DNA from: JBOGED01 sp050743625
Lineage (GTDB): Bacteria > Actinomycetota > Nitriliruptoria > Euzebyales > Egibacteraceae
Reading direction: 5' to 3'
Assembly: GCA_050743625.1 (NCBI GenBank)
Contig: JBOGED010000227.1
Coordinates: 1-19,012 of the forward strand
DNA length: 19,012 nucleotides
Shown: piece by piece, positions 6,381-13,888 of the stretch
Layout of the letters: each line of letters opens with the position of its first letter
How positions within the stretch are numbered: the stretch's first letter is position 1
Made by a program: the position numbers and the translations under genes
The notes under the pieces: generated by a model
The model's database searches: none
Told to the model about the DNA's origin: nothing
The model's input: the letters and a program-made list of their open reading frames with translations, nothing else

Positions 6381-7268
6381 ATGTCAGTCGTCACTATGCG
6401 CCAGCTGCTCGAGGCAGGCGTTCACTTCGGTCATCAGACCCGTCGGTGGAACCCGAAGATGAAGCGTTTCATCTTCTCCGAGCGCAACGGCATCTACATC
6501 ATCGATATCCAGCAGAGCATCGGGATGCTCGAGCAGGCGTACCGGTTTGTGCGTGATGCTGTCGCCAAGGGCGGCACGGTGCTGTTCGTCGGAACGAAAA
6601 GGCAGGCTCAAGAAGCGATCGAGCAACAAGCGCTTCGTGTCGGGATGCCGTATGTGAACTATCGATGGTTAGGCGGGATGCTCACGAACTTCGAGACCAT
6701 TCGTATGCGGCTGACCCGGCTTCGTGAGCTTGAGGAGATGGATCAATCCGGGGCGATGGACCTCCTCCCCAAGAAGGAGGTGCTTTCCTTGCAGCGTGAG
6801 CGTGAGAAGCTACAGCGTAACCTCGGTGGCATCCGTTCGATGCAAAAGCTTCCTTCGGCGGTATGGATCGTGGACACCGTCAAGGAGCACATCGCTGTCA
6901 AAGAGGCGAACCGGCTGGGAATTCCTGTCGTCGCGGTGGTCGACACAAACTGTGACCCAGATGTCATTGATTACGTCATCCCGGGCAACGATGACGCGAT
7001 CCGGTCAGGCGCGTTATTGACCCGTATCATCGCGGACGCTTGCGCGGAAGGATATGTGGCGCGCGCGAGCCGGAGCAGGGATGACGTTGTCGCGGAACAG
7101 GCAGCGGCGGTCGCGGCCGCCGCTGCCGCTCCGGCGGCGACTACCGCCGTGGACGTCGAGCCGCTCGCGGATTGGGAGATCGCTCTGGAGCAAGAGGAGG
7201 CTGCGCTCCATGCGGCGCAGGCTGTGGCGGGCGCTGTGCCCGGTGAGGCCAAACGCGAAGGCGAGTAG
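6381..7268 (+). CDS. rpsB: 30S ribosomal protein S2
   Basis: A 295-residue S2 protein of the small ribosomal subunit. The start MSVVTMRQLLEAGVHFGHQT is the standard actinobacterial one, followed by RRWNPKMKRFIF, the YIIDIQQS segment, NYRWLGGMLTNF and IPVVAVVDTNCDPD. After about residue 235 comes an Ala-rich and acidic tail ending near EPLADWEIALEQEEAALHA, of the kind seen in other actinobacterial S2 proteins. ATG 6381 has GAGGG upstream and fits the family start; ATG 6312 is in frame with its own GGAGGG and would add 23 residues. tsf follows after 56 bases, the usual S2-EF-Ts operon. Confidence 0.97.
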   Translation: MSVVTMRQLLEAGVHFGHQTRRWNPKMKRFIFSERNGIYIIDIQQSIGMLEQAYRFVRDAVAKGGTVLFVGTKRQAQEAIEQQALRVGMPYVNYRWLGGMLTNFETIRMRLTRLRELEEMDQSGAMDLLPKKEVLSLQREREKLQRNLGGIRSMQKLPSAVWIVDTVKEHIAVKEANRLGIPVVAVVDTNCDPDVIDYVIPGNDDAIRSGALLTRIIADACAEGYVARASRSRDDVVAEQAAAVAAAAAAPAATTAVDVEPLADWEIALEQEEAALHAAQAVAGAVPGEAKREGE

Positions 7269-7324
7269 GCGCACCAACAGAATCACCCGTACGTCCGAAC
7301 ACATTCGTATAACAGGAGCACATC

Positions 7325-7939
7325 GTGCCCACTTTCACTGCCGCCGACGTTAAGAAGCTGCGCGACGCTACCGGCGCTGGGATGATGGACTGTAAGAAGG
7401 CCTTGGTTGACGCTGATGGTGACCTTGATAAGGCCGCCGACCTCGTGCGGGAGCGCACTGGCGCGAAGATGTCCGACCGGGTCTTGGACCGCACCGCCAG
7501 CGAAGGCATCATTCACGCCTATCTCCACACGCCGACTCCAGGGCTGCCGCCCAAGGTGGGTGTGTTGGTCGAGCTGAACTGTGAGACCGATTTTGTCGCG
7601 AAGGGTGACGGCTTCCGTCAGCTCGCGAACGACATCGCGCTGCATATCGCGGCGATGAGTCCGGCGGTGGTGCGCGTGGACCAGCTTGATGAGGCGACGC
7701 TGGACAAAGAACGATCGTTCGCGCAGGCGCAGGCCCGTGCGGAGGGCAAGCCCGAGCACATCATCGACCGCATCGTGGACGGCCGGATCGATGCGTTCCT
7801 CAGAGAGAAGGTCCTCCTCAACCAGCCGTTCGTGAAGGACGACAAGGTCACGATCGCCGACCTTCTCTCCGAGTTCCAGCGCACTTCCGGCGAAAAGATC
7901 TCAGTTGCCCGGTTCGCCCGGTTCGCTGTAGGCCGATAG
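7325..7939 (+). CDS. tsf: Elongation factor Ts
   Basis: Nucleotide exchange factor that regenerates EF-Tu-GTP. The UBA-like N-terminal domain (TAADVKKLRDATGAGMMDCK and DLDKAADLVRE) is followed by the core with GVLVELNCETDFVAKGDGF, a KEHI/KPEHIIDRIVDGRI-type helix (here GKPEHIIDRIVDGRI) and LLNQPFVKDD plus a final TIADLL segment. At 204 residues it is a short form: E. coli, Streptomyces and Mycobacterium proteins are about 270-280, whereas Thermus has about 196. GTG 7325 is preceded by AGGAG at 7314-7318, a good ribosome binding site. It is in the usual place after rpsB. Confidence 0.97.
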   Translation: MPTFTAADVKKLRDATGAGMMDCKKALVDADGDLDKAADLVRERTGAKMSDRVLDRTASEGIIHAYLHTPTPGLPPKVGVLVELNCETDFVAKGDGFRQLANDIALHIAAMSPAVVRVDQLDEATLDKERSFAQAQARAEGKPEHIIDRIVDGRIDAFLREKVLLNQPFVKDDKVTIADLLSEFQRTSGEKISVARFARFAVGR

Positions 7940-7995
7940 CCACGACCTCCACGCGGTCTACCTCGCGCGCGTAGGATGCGTGCGGAGGAGCGCAA

Positions 7996-8091
7996 GTGGT
8001 CCCTGACGAAAATGCGTTGAGCATCGAGTGTGATGTTTCCCCGACCGTATGGAGCCGGGGGAGCCCGCGAGCGGGATGCCCCGTGCGATGA
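7996..8091 (+). CDS. Possible 31-residue leader ORF before pyrH
   Basis: A short ORF from GTG 7996 to TGA 8089-8091, beginning MVPDENALSIECDVSP. GGAGGAG at 7984-7990 lies five bases upstream, one of the strongest ribosome binding sites in the window. Its 3' half overlaps a GC-rich hairpin: outer stem CGGGG (8056-8060) with CCCCG (8079-8083), inner stem CCCGC with GCGGG (8064-8075). pyrH starts 27 bases after the stop. I recognise no homologue and the ORF may be chance; the alternative is an untranslated spacer. Confidence 0.3.
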   Translation: MVPDENALSIECDVSPTVWSRGSPRAGCPVR

Positions 8092-8118
8092 TGCGTCAAC
8101 GGATGTACGGAAGGGGCC

Positions 8119-8877
8119 ATGAAAATGGCTGAGGTAACGAAGTACCGGAGAGTCCTGCTGAAGCTGAGCGGCGAAGCGTTCGCGGACGCAGCCAACAGCA
8201 TTAGCCCCTTAGTCGTCTCGTCGATCGCGACCCAGCTCGCGGACGTCGTCGACCTGGGAGTGCAGGTGGGGGTTGTCGTCGGTGGCGGCAACATCTTTCG
8301 GGGCACGTCGCCTCAGGCATCAGGGATGGACCGGTCAAGCGCGGACAGCATGGGGATGCTCGCCACGGTCGTCAACGCGCTCGCCCTGATGGATGCGTGT
8401 GAGAAGCGGGGCGTGCAGACGAGGGTGCAGTCGGCGATCTCCATGCAAGAGGTGTGTGAGCCCTACATCCGCCGCCGGGCGATCCGGCATCTGGAGAAGG
8501 GACGGTTAGTGATCTTCGCCGCCGGCCTGGGCGCACCCTACTTCTCCACGGACACCGCGGCGGCTCAGCGGGCGTTGGAGATCGGCGCCGAGGCGATCTT
8601 GAAGGGCACGAAGGTCGACGGCGTCTACGACCGGGACCCTCAAGCGTTTCCTCAGGCGACGCGGCTACCGGTAGTGACCTACCTGGATGTGCTCGGCCGG
8701 GGTCTGCGGATCATGGATGCCACGGCGATCTCCTTGTGCATGGACCACAGGCTGCCCATCATCGTCTTCAAGCTGCTGGAGGAAGGCAATATCCGCCGTG
8801 TCGTGTTGGGTGAGTCGATCGGAACCGTCGTCCACCACCCCGACGTAGTGGAGGTCACGAAGGAGGTAAGGCTGTGA
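8119..8877 (+). CDS. pyrH: UMP kinase
   Basis: A 252-residue bacterial UMP kinase (amino acid kinase fold) that phosphorylates UMP to UDP. Motifs: RRVLLKLSGEAF near the N-terminus, the GGGNIFRG glycine loop (about 54-61), the UMP-binding DSMGMLATVVNALAL, FSTDTAAAQRALEIGA and GTKVDGVYDRDP. The family enzyme is hexameric, with GTP as activator and UTP as inhibitor in many bacteria. ATG 8119 has GGAAGGGG upstream. The stop overlaps the frr start by four bases (GTGA), so the two are probably translated together. Confidence 0.97.
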   Translation: MKMAEVTKYRRVLLKLSGEAFADAANSISPLVVSSIATQLADVVDLGVQVGVVVGGGNIFRGTSPQASGMDRSSADSMGMLATVVNALALMDACEKRGVQTRVQSAISMQEVCEPYIRRRAIRHLEKGRLVIFAAGLGAPYFSTDTAAAQRALEIGAEAILKGTKVDGVYDRDPQAFPQATRLPVVTYLDVLGRGLRIMDATAISLCMDHRLPIIVFKLLEEGNIRRVVLGESIGTVVHHPDVVEVTKEVRL

Positions 8878-9431
8878 TCGAGGAGACGCTGGCCGAGGCC
8901 ACGCGGAAGATGGATGCCGCGGTCCGCCATACCCGGGGCGAGATCGCCAAGATCCGGACCGGCCGGGCGAACCCAGGACTGATCACGGACCTCCTGGTGT
9001 CGTACTACGGGGCGCCGACCCCGCTGCAGCAGCTCGCGGGCGTCAGCGCGCCGGAGCCACGGATGCTGGTGGTATCTCCGTACGACCGCAACGCGCTGAA
9101 GGAGATTGAGCGGGCAATCCAATCGAGCGATCTCGGCCTGAACCCGTCGAACGATGGGGAGGTCATCCGTGTCGTGTTCCCCGATCTGACCCAAGAGCGG
9201 CGTCGTCAGTTCGTGCGGTTGACGAAGGAGCGGGCCGAGGAGGGCCGTACCGCGGTCCGCAATGTCCGTCGCGGCGCGAAGAGCGACATCGACCAGTGGG
9301 CACGGGACGGTGAGGTCAGCGAGGACAACGCACGCCGTGCGGACAAGCGTCTCCAAGAGCTGACTGACCAGCACATCGCGCTGATCGACCAACTGGTCTC
9401 GACCAAGGAGAAGGAGCTCCTCGAGATCTAG
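8874..9431 (+). CDS. frr: Ribosome recycling factor
   Basis: A 185-residue RRF, the standard length, which with EF-G splits post-termination ribosomes. Recognisable parts are AVRHTRGEIAKIRTGRANPG, YYGAPTPLQQLAGVSAPEPRML, GLNPSNDGEVIRVVFPDLT, ERRRQFVRLTKERAEEGRTA VRNVRR (read across the gap) and the C-terminal helix with LTDQHIALIDQLVSTKEKEL. GTG 8874 is the start, with AAGGAGG about seven bases upstream inside pyrH and a four-base overlap with the pyrH stop. cdsA follows after about 50-90 bases depending on its start. Confidence 0.97.
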   Translation: MIEETLAEATRKMDAAVRHTRGEIAKIRTGRANPGLITDLLVSYYGAPTPLQQLAGVSAPEPRMLVVSPYDRNALKEIERAIQSSDLGLNPSNDGEVIRVVFPDLTQERRRQFVRLTKERAEEGRTAVRNVRRGAKSDIDQWARDGEVSEDNARRADKRLQELTDQHIALIDQLVSTKEKELLEI

Positions 9432-9480
9432 CGACCGCGAGCCTTCGCCACTGGATCTGACAGCCGCAACCGCCCCCCGC

Positions 9481-10356
9481 GTGGCCACCACCCCCGAGTC
9501 TTCGGCCGAGGACGTAGCCCTCATGCCCAGCAGGCGGAGCGCTGGCCGCAATCTGCCCGTGGCGATCGCGGTCGGGGTTGCGCTCGCGACACTGTTTCTT
9601 GGCACCTTGGCGGTTGGGCCGTACCTCTTTCTCACGTTCGTCGCCGCGATTCTCGTCGTCGCGCAGATGGAGTTGGACAGCGCGTTCCGGGCGCATGGGT
9701 CCAGGCCCGCGACCCCGGTCGCGATCGGTGCTGGGCTCGTGATGTTGTATGGGGCGTACGCGAACGGCGAGCCGGCTCTGGTGACCGGGATCGTGGTCCT
9801 CGTCCTGGGGGGGATGGTCTGGACATTGCTGGACAGCCAGCGCCGGTCGGTCGCCGCAAGCCTGGGAGCCACCTACCTCATCGGTATGTGGGTGCCGTTT
9901 CTCGCGAGCTTCATCGGCCTTCTGCTGCGGTCGGGGGACGGCGATCAGTCCGGTGAGCTGCTCGTGATGGCGGTGGTCGCGTTGACCGTGGCGAACGACA
10001 TCGGCGCATACGCGTTCGGGAACCGTCTGGGTCGCCACAGGATGGCTCCGGGTGTGAGTCCCAAGAAGACCTGGGAGGGCCTCGTCGGGGGTCTGGTGAC
10101 CGTGCTCGCCCTCGCGGGCTTTGCGACTTCGCGGGTGATCCCGGCGCTTGGCGTCTGGGGGGCGATGGCGCTTGGCGTGGGGATCGTCGTCGCCTCGACG
10201 TTTGGCGACCTGTGCGAGTCGCTCGTGAAGCGTGACCTCGGGGTGAAGGACCTTGGCTGGGTCCTGCCGGGCCATGGCGGTGTCATGGACCGGATCGACG
10301 CGATGCTGTTCGCGTTACCCGTCGCGTACGTCATCCTCGTAGCCTGGCCACTGTGA
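9481..10356 (+). CDS. cdsA: Phosphatidate cytidylyltransferase (CDP-diacylglycerol synthase)
   Basis: Integral membrane enzyme making CDP-diacylglycerol from CTP and phosphatidate, the branch point of phospholipid synthesis. About seven or eight hydrophobic helices run from about residue 24 on. The conserved NDIGAYAFGNRLGRH (about 172-186) and SPKKTWEG segments lead to the family signature near the C-terminus: STFGDLCESLVKRDLGVKD and LPGHGGVMDRID (about 239-273). At 291 residues it is a usual length. The start is unsure: GTG 9481 has no clear ribosome binding site, while ATG 9523 has GAGG 11 bases upstream and would remove 14 hydrophilic residues. The stop overlaps the rlmN start by four bases. 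Confidence 0.93.
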   Translation: MATTPESSAEDVALMPSRRSAGRNLPVAIAVGVALATLFLGTLAVGPYLFLTFVAAILVVAQMELDSAFRAHGSRPATPVAIGAGLVMLYGAYANGEPALVTGIVVLVLGGMVWTLLDSQRRSVAASLGATYLIGMWVPFLASFIGLLLRSGDGDQSGELLVMAVVALTVANDIGAYAFGNRLGRHRMAPGVSPKKTWEGLVGGLVTVLALAGFATSRVIPALGVWGAMALGVGIVVASTFGDLCESLVKRDLGVKDLGWVLPGHGGVMDRIDAMLFALPVAYVILVAWPL

Positions 10357-11525
10357 TCGACCCTTACCAGCCTGAGGGGCTCGCCGCGCTGCTTGACGGC
10401 GAGCCCGCCTACCGGGCGCGACAGGTCCGGGCGTGGCTCGCCCGTGGCGTCGACGACCCCGCGAGCATGACGGACCTGCCCCGGTCGCTTCGCGAGCGGC
10501 TCGGCGGCGCCCTGATGGCTCCCCCGCGCATCCTGCGCATGCTCGAGGCTGACGGGGGGCTTACCCGGAAGCTCTTGCTCGGCACCGCCGACTCCGAGGC
10601 GGTCGAGAGCGTCCTGATGCTTTACCCGCGCGGCGCCAGCCGTTCCGGTCGCGCCACGGTCTGCGTCTCGACGCAAGCAGGATGCGCGATGGGTTGCCCC
10701 TTCTGCGCGACGGGGCAGGTCGGGTTCCGCCGCCAGCTCACAGTCGGCGAGATCGTGCGCCAGGTGACGGTGATCCAACGGCTGCTGCGTGACGGGATGG
10801 TCACGGGCCCCCAGCAGGAGCTGGGGAGGAGGGCCTCGACGCTGTCGACGCGTCGGGGCTCCGACGTCCCTGACCACGTCACCAACGTGGTGTTCATGGG
10901 CATGGGCGAGCCGTTGGCGAACCTCGAGCCCACCATCGCGGCGATTCGCTGGCTGCATCAAGTCTTCGAGCTGTCCGCCCGCGCGATCACCGTTTCGACG
11001 ATCGGGCTCGTCCCCGGTATCCGCCGGTTGATGGGCCTGCGGCTTCCGATCACGCTCGCGATCAGCCTTCACGCGCCTGACGACGCCCTGCGGGACGACT
11101 TGGTCCCGCCCAACCGGCACCACGGGCTCGCCGCGCTGATGGGGGTGTGCGAGGAGTGGGTCGCCACGACGGGGCGCCGGTTGACGTTCGAGTACGTGCT
11201 GATCGACGGGGTCAACGCCTCGTTGGCGCAAGCCGAGGCGCTCGCGCGGCTGGTCGCCCCGTTGCGGCAAGCGGGGGGAGCGCATCTCAACCTCATCCCG
11301 ATGAACCCGACCCCGGCCGTAGGATGGCACGCGCCGCCGATGGCCACGCAGCGGGCGTTCGCCAGTGTGCTCGAGCGTCACGGGGTGGCGGTGACGATCC
11401 GCCACAACCGCGGGGTGGAGATCGACGCCGCTTGTGGGCAGCTGTACGCGAACCACGCGCTTGGCAGTGGCCGTACGCTTCCCAACGCCACCGGCGCGGC
11501 CGACCGCATCGCGGGGCGGGGATGA
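10353..11525 (+). CDS. rlmN: Dual-specificity 23S rRNA/tRNA adenine-C2 methyltransferase RlmN
   Basis: A 390-residue radical SAM enzyme that methylates C2 of A2503 in 23S rRNA and A37 of some tRNAs. The 4Fe-4S site CAMGCPFC (Cys111, 115, 118) follows VCVSTQAG; FMGMGEPLAN binds SAM; AISLHAPDDALRD and FEYVLIDGVN follow; and HNRGVEIDAACGQL carries the second catalytic Cys (about 361). The N-terminal helical domain (1-80) is present. A low-complexity insert at about 147-175 (GPQQELGRRASTLSTRR) lies before the HVTNVVFMGMG strand; inserts here occur in other actinobacterial members. GTG 10353 overlaps the cdsA stop, and the stop overlaps the dxr ATG (ATGA). Confidence 0.96.
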   Translation: MIDPYQPEGLAALLDGEPAYRARQVRAWLARGVDDPASMTDLPRSLRERLGGALMAPPRILRMLEADGGLTRKLLLGTADSEAVESVLMLYPRGASRSGRATVCVSTQAGCAMGCPFCATGQVGFRRQLTVGEIVRQVTVIQRLLRDGMVTGPQQELGRRASTLSTRRGSDVPDHVTNVVFMGMGEPLANLEPTIAAIRWLHQVFELSARAITVSTIGLVPGIRRLMGLRLPITLAISLHAPDDALRDDLVPPNRHHGLAALMGVCEEWVATTGRRLTFEYVLIDGVNASLAQAEALARLVAPLRQAGGAHLNLIPMNPTPAVGWHAPPMATQRAFASVLERHGVAVTIRHNRGVEIDAACGQLYANHALGSGRTLPNATGAADRIAGRG

Positions 11526-12679
11526 CGGCTCGCAAGACGGTCACCGTCCTCGGCTCGACGGGATCGATCGGGACGCAGGCGGTCGACGTCCTTCGCTGCC
11601 ATCCCGACCGGTTCACGGTAATCGGGCTGACCGCGGGCGCGAACTTCGAGCTGGCAGTCGCCCAGGCGCTCGCGCTCGATGTCGACCGGCTGGCGCTCGC
11701 CGACCGTCCAGCGGCCGCGGCGGCGCGCCGGGCGCTCGACGGCCGGGTCGAGGTGCTCGACGGACCCGAGGGGATCGTTGAGGTCGCGGGTGAGGGCGCC
11801 GACGTCGTGCTGAACGGCATCGTGGGATCCACCGGCCTGCGGCCTACGCTCGCGGCGCTTGAGGCGGGGAGCCGGCTCGCGCTGGCGAACAAAGAGTCCC
11901 TGATCGTGGGCGGCCCACTTGTGCTGGCGGCCGCGAAGACACGCGACCAGATCGTCCCGGTCGACAGCGAGCACAGCGCGCTCGCGCAGTGCTTGCGCGC
12001 GGGGAGCGACGCTGAGGTCGCGCGCCTGATCATCACCGCTTCGGGCGGACCATTTCGCGGCCGCACGCGGACCGAGCTCGCGACGGTCACTGTGGCGGAC
12101 GCGCTCGCGCATCCCACATGGGACATGGGCGCGGTGATCACGATCAACTCCGCGACGCTGGCCAACAAGGGGTTGGAGGTCATCGAGGCGCACCTGCTGT
12201 TCGGGATCCCGTTCGATCGGATCGACGTCGTCGTCCACCCACAGTCGATCGTCCACGGGTTGGTGGAGTTCTGCGACGGCGCCATGGTGGCGAAGCTGTC
12301 GCCTCCGGACATGCGGCTTCCTATCCAGCTGGCACTGGGCTGGCCAGAGCGGTTGCCGTGCGCGCATGGACGGGTGGAGTGGGCCACGCCATTCGCCCTG
12401 CAGTTCGAGCCCCTCGACGGGGACACCTTCCCGATGGTGGGGTTGGCCGTCGAGGCGGGACGCCTGGGGGTGACCTACCCTGGTGTCCTGAACGCGGCGA
12501 ACGAGGAGGCTGTGGCCGCGTTTCTTCAAGGAAGGCTGCCGTTCCTGGGTATCCCTGCCGTAGTAGAGAGGGCCCTGGAGGAGCACCAGGCCGAGCGTGC
12601 GATGGACCTGGCGAGCGTCTTAGAGGCGGAACGCTGGGCGAGAGCGCACGCCGGTGCGCTCATCGGGAGGAGTACGTAA
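11522..12679 (+). CDS. dxr: 1-deoxy-D-xylulose 5-phosphate reductoisomerase
   Basis: A 385-residue enzyme for the second step of the MEP isoprenoid pathway, converting DXP to MEP with NADPH, and the target of fosmidomycin. The NADPH motif GSTGSIG is at 11-17; NGIVGSTGL and LANKESLIVGG follow; metal ligands are in PVDSEHSAL (Asp148, Glu150) and LEVIEAHLLF (about Glu222); the flexible lid HPTWDMG is at 197-203; NAANEEAV is at about 324-331, and the C-terminal helical domain is complete. The ATG at 11522 overlaps the rlmN stop by four bases, so translation is probably coupled. rseP follows after four bases. Confidence 0.97.
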   Translation: MTARKTVTVLGSTGSIGTQAVDVLRCHPDRFTVIGLTAGANFELAVAQALALDVDRLALADRPAAAAARRALDGRVEVLDGPEGIVEVAGEGADVVLNGIVGSTGLRPTLAALEAGSRLALANKESLIVGGPLVLAAAKTRDQIVPVDSEHSALAQCLRAGSDAEVARLIITASGGPFRGRTRTELATVTVADALAHPTWDMGAVITINSATLANKGLEVIEAHLLFGIPFDRIDVVVHPQSIVHGLVEFCDGAMVAKLSPPDMRLPIQLALGWPERLPCAHGRVEWATPFALQFEPLDGDTFPMVGLAVEAGRLGVTYPGVLNAANEEAVAAFLQGRLPFLGIPAVVERALEEHQAERAMDLASVLEAERWARAHAGALIGRST

Positions 12680-12683
12680 CAGG

Positions 12684-13826
12684 ATGTATGTCGCGATCTT
12701 CGTCGCCGCCATCGTCGCGGTCATCATGTTCCACGAGTTTGGGCACTTCGCGACGGCGAAGCTGTTCGGGATGAAATGCGAGAAGTTCTTTCTCGGCTTC
12801 GGGCCGACGTTGTGGTCGGTGAGAAGAGGTGAGACCGAATACGGCGTCAAGGCGATCCCCGCGGGGGGATTCGTGAAGATTATCGGTATGTCCGCCTACG
12901 AGGAGGTGGACACCGCCGACGCTGACAGGACGTTCTACTCCAAGCCCGCATGGCAACGCGCGATCGTCTTGACCGCCGGCTCGGCCACCCACTTCATCGT
13001 CGCCATCGTGTTGCTGTTCGCCGCGCTCGCCTTCATTGGGCTGCCAAGGACCAATGGGATCGACGCCGTCGTTCCTGGCAGCCCCGCCGCTGCGGCTGGG
13101 CTGCGGGCCGGTGACGAGATCGTGGCGATCGATGGCCGGCCGGTCGACCGGTTCAGCGAGGTGCAGGAGGTCGTTCGGGCGAGCGCTGGCGAGGCCGTCG
13201 ACCTAGAGGTCATGCGCGCGGGCGAGCGGGTGCGGCTTGAGACCGTGCTCGCCACCGAGCAGCCGGACGGTCGGCCAGGCGGTTTCCTGGGCATCAGACC
13301 GGCCGAGATCATCGAGCCCGTCCCACCGGGTAGGGCCCTGATCGGCACGGTGAGCGGCGACTACTCGATCGTCTCCATCACCGCCGCGACGATCGAGGGG
13401 CTGGGCCGGATCTTGAGCCCCGAAGGGCTCGCGCGGTGGTTCGAGTCCGTCGACGACACCGGTCCGCGCGACCCTGAGGGCCTGATCAGTCTTATAGGTG
13501 TCGGGCAGACGGTCAACGCGCTGGGAGCCCAAGGGGAGTTCTTCGTCATCCTTCTGGTCCTCGCGCAGCTCAACATCACGTTGGGGCTGGTCAACATGCT
13601 GCCGCTCCCCCCACTGGACGGTGGGCACCTCGCGGTTCTCGTTGTGGAGGAGTCGGTGAACGGCGCGCATCGCCTGCGTGGCCGTTCTCGCGACCGGGAC
13701 CGGTGGCGGCTTGACCCCTCGGTGATCGCCCCGCTCACGCTTGCGGTGATCTTGTTTTTCGTCGTGATCGGCGTCACCGCACTGTGGATGGACATCACCA
13801 GACCGGTGTCGGATCTGTTCCAGTAA
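12684..13826 (+). CDS. rseP: RIP/site-2 family zinc metalloprotease
   Basis: A 380-residue membrane protease of the RseP/Rip1 type that cuts membrane-bound substrates such as anti-sigma factors within the bilayer. The zinc motif HEFGH is at 17-21 in the first helix, followed by GFGPTLWSV, IPAGGFVKIIGM and a second helix (AIVLTAGSATHFIVAIVLLF). One PDZ domain is visible at about 108-170 (VVPGSPAAAAGLRAGDEIVA), and the second active-site motif is NMLPLPPLDGGHL near 310-322, then a last helix. ATG 12684 follows GGGAGGAG at 12666-12673. It lies between dxr and ispG, a conserved order in actinobacteria. Confidence 0.95.
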   Translation: MYVAIFVAAIVAVIMFHEFGHFATAKLFGMKCEKFFLGFGPTLWSVRRGETEYGVKAIPAGGFVKIIGMSAYEEVDTADADRTFYSKPAWQRAIVLTAGSATHFIVAIVLLFAALAFIGLPRTNGIDAVVPGSPAAAAGLRAGDEIVAIDGRPVDRFSEVQEVVRASAGEAVDLEVMRAGERVRLETVLATEQPDGRPGGFLGIRPAEIIEPVPPGRALIGTVSGDYSIVSITAATIEGLGRILSPEGLARWFESVDDTGPRDPEGLISLIGVGQTVNALGAQGEFFVILLVLAQLNITLGLVNMLPLPPLDGGHLAVLVVEESVNGAHRLRGRSRDRDRWRLDPSVIAPLTLAVILFFVVIGVTALWMDITRPVSDLFQ

Positions 13827-13838
13827 GCGTCCACACGA

Positions 13839-13854
13839 TACGGGCTCACCCGTA
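13839..13854 (+). promoter_or_regulatory. Small hairpin and possible -10 box between rseP and ispG
   Basis: TACGGG (13839-13844) and CCCGTA (13849-13854) form a 6-bp stem with a CTCA loop in the 62-base gap. TAGGCT at 13856-13861, just after it, resembles an actinobacterial -10 box about 28 bases before the ispG start, but there is no good -35 box. It could be a weak terminator, a promoter, or neither. Confidence 0.25.
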
Positions 13855-13888
13855 CTAGGCTGTCCCGCGCAGTCAGCCAGACCCCGAG

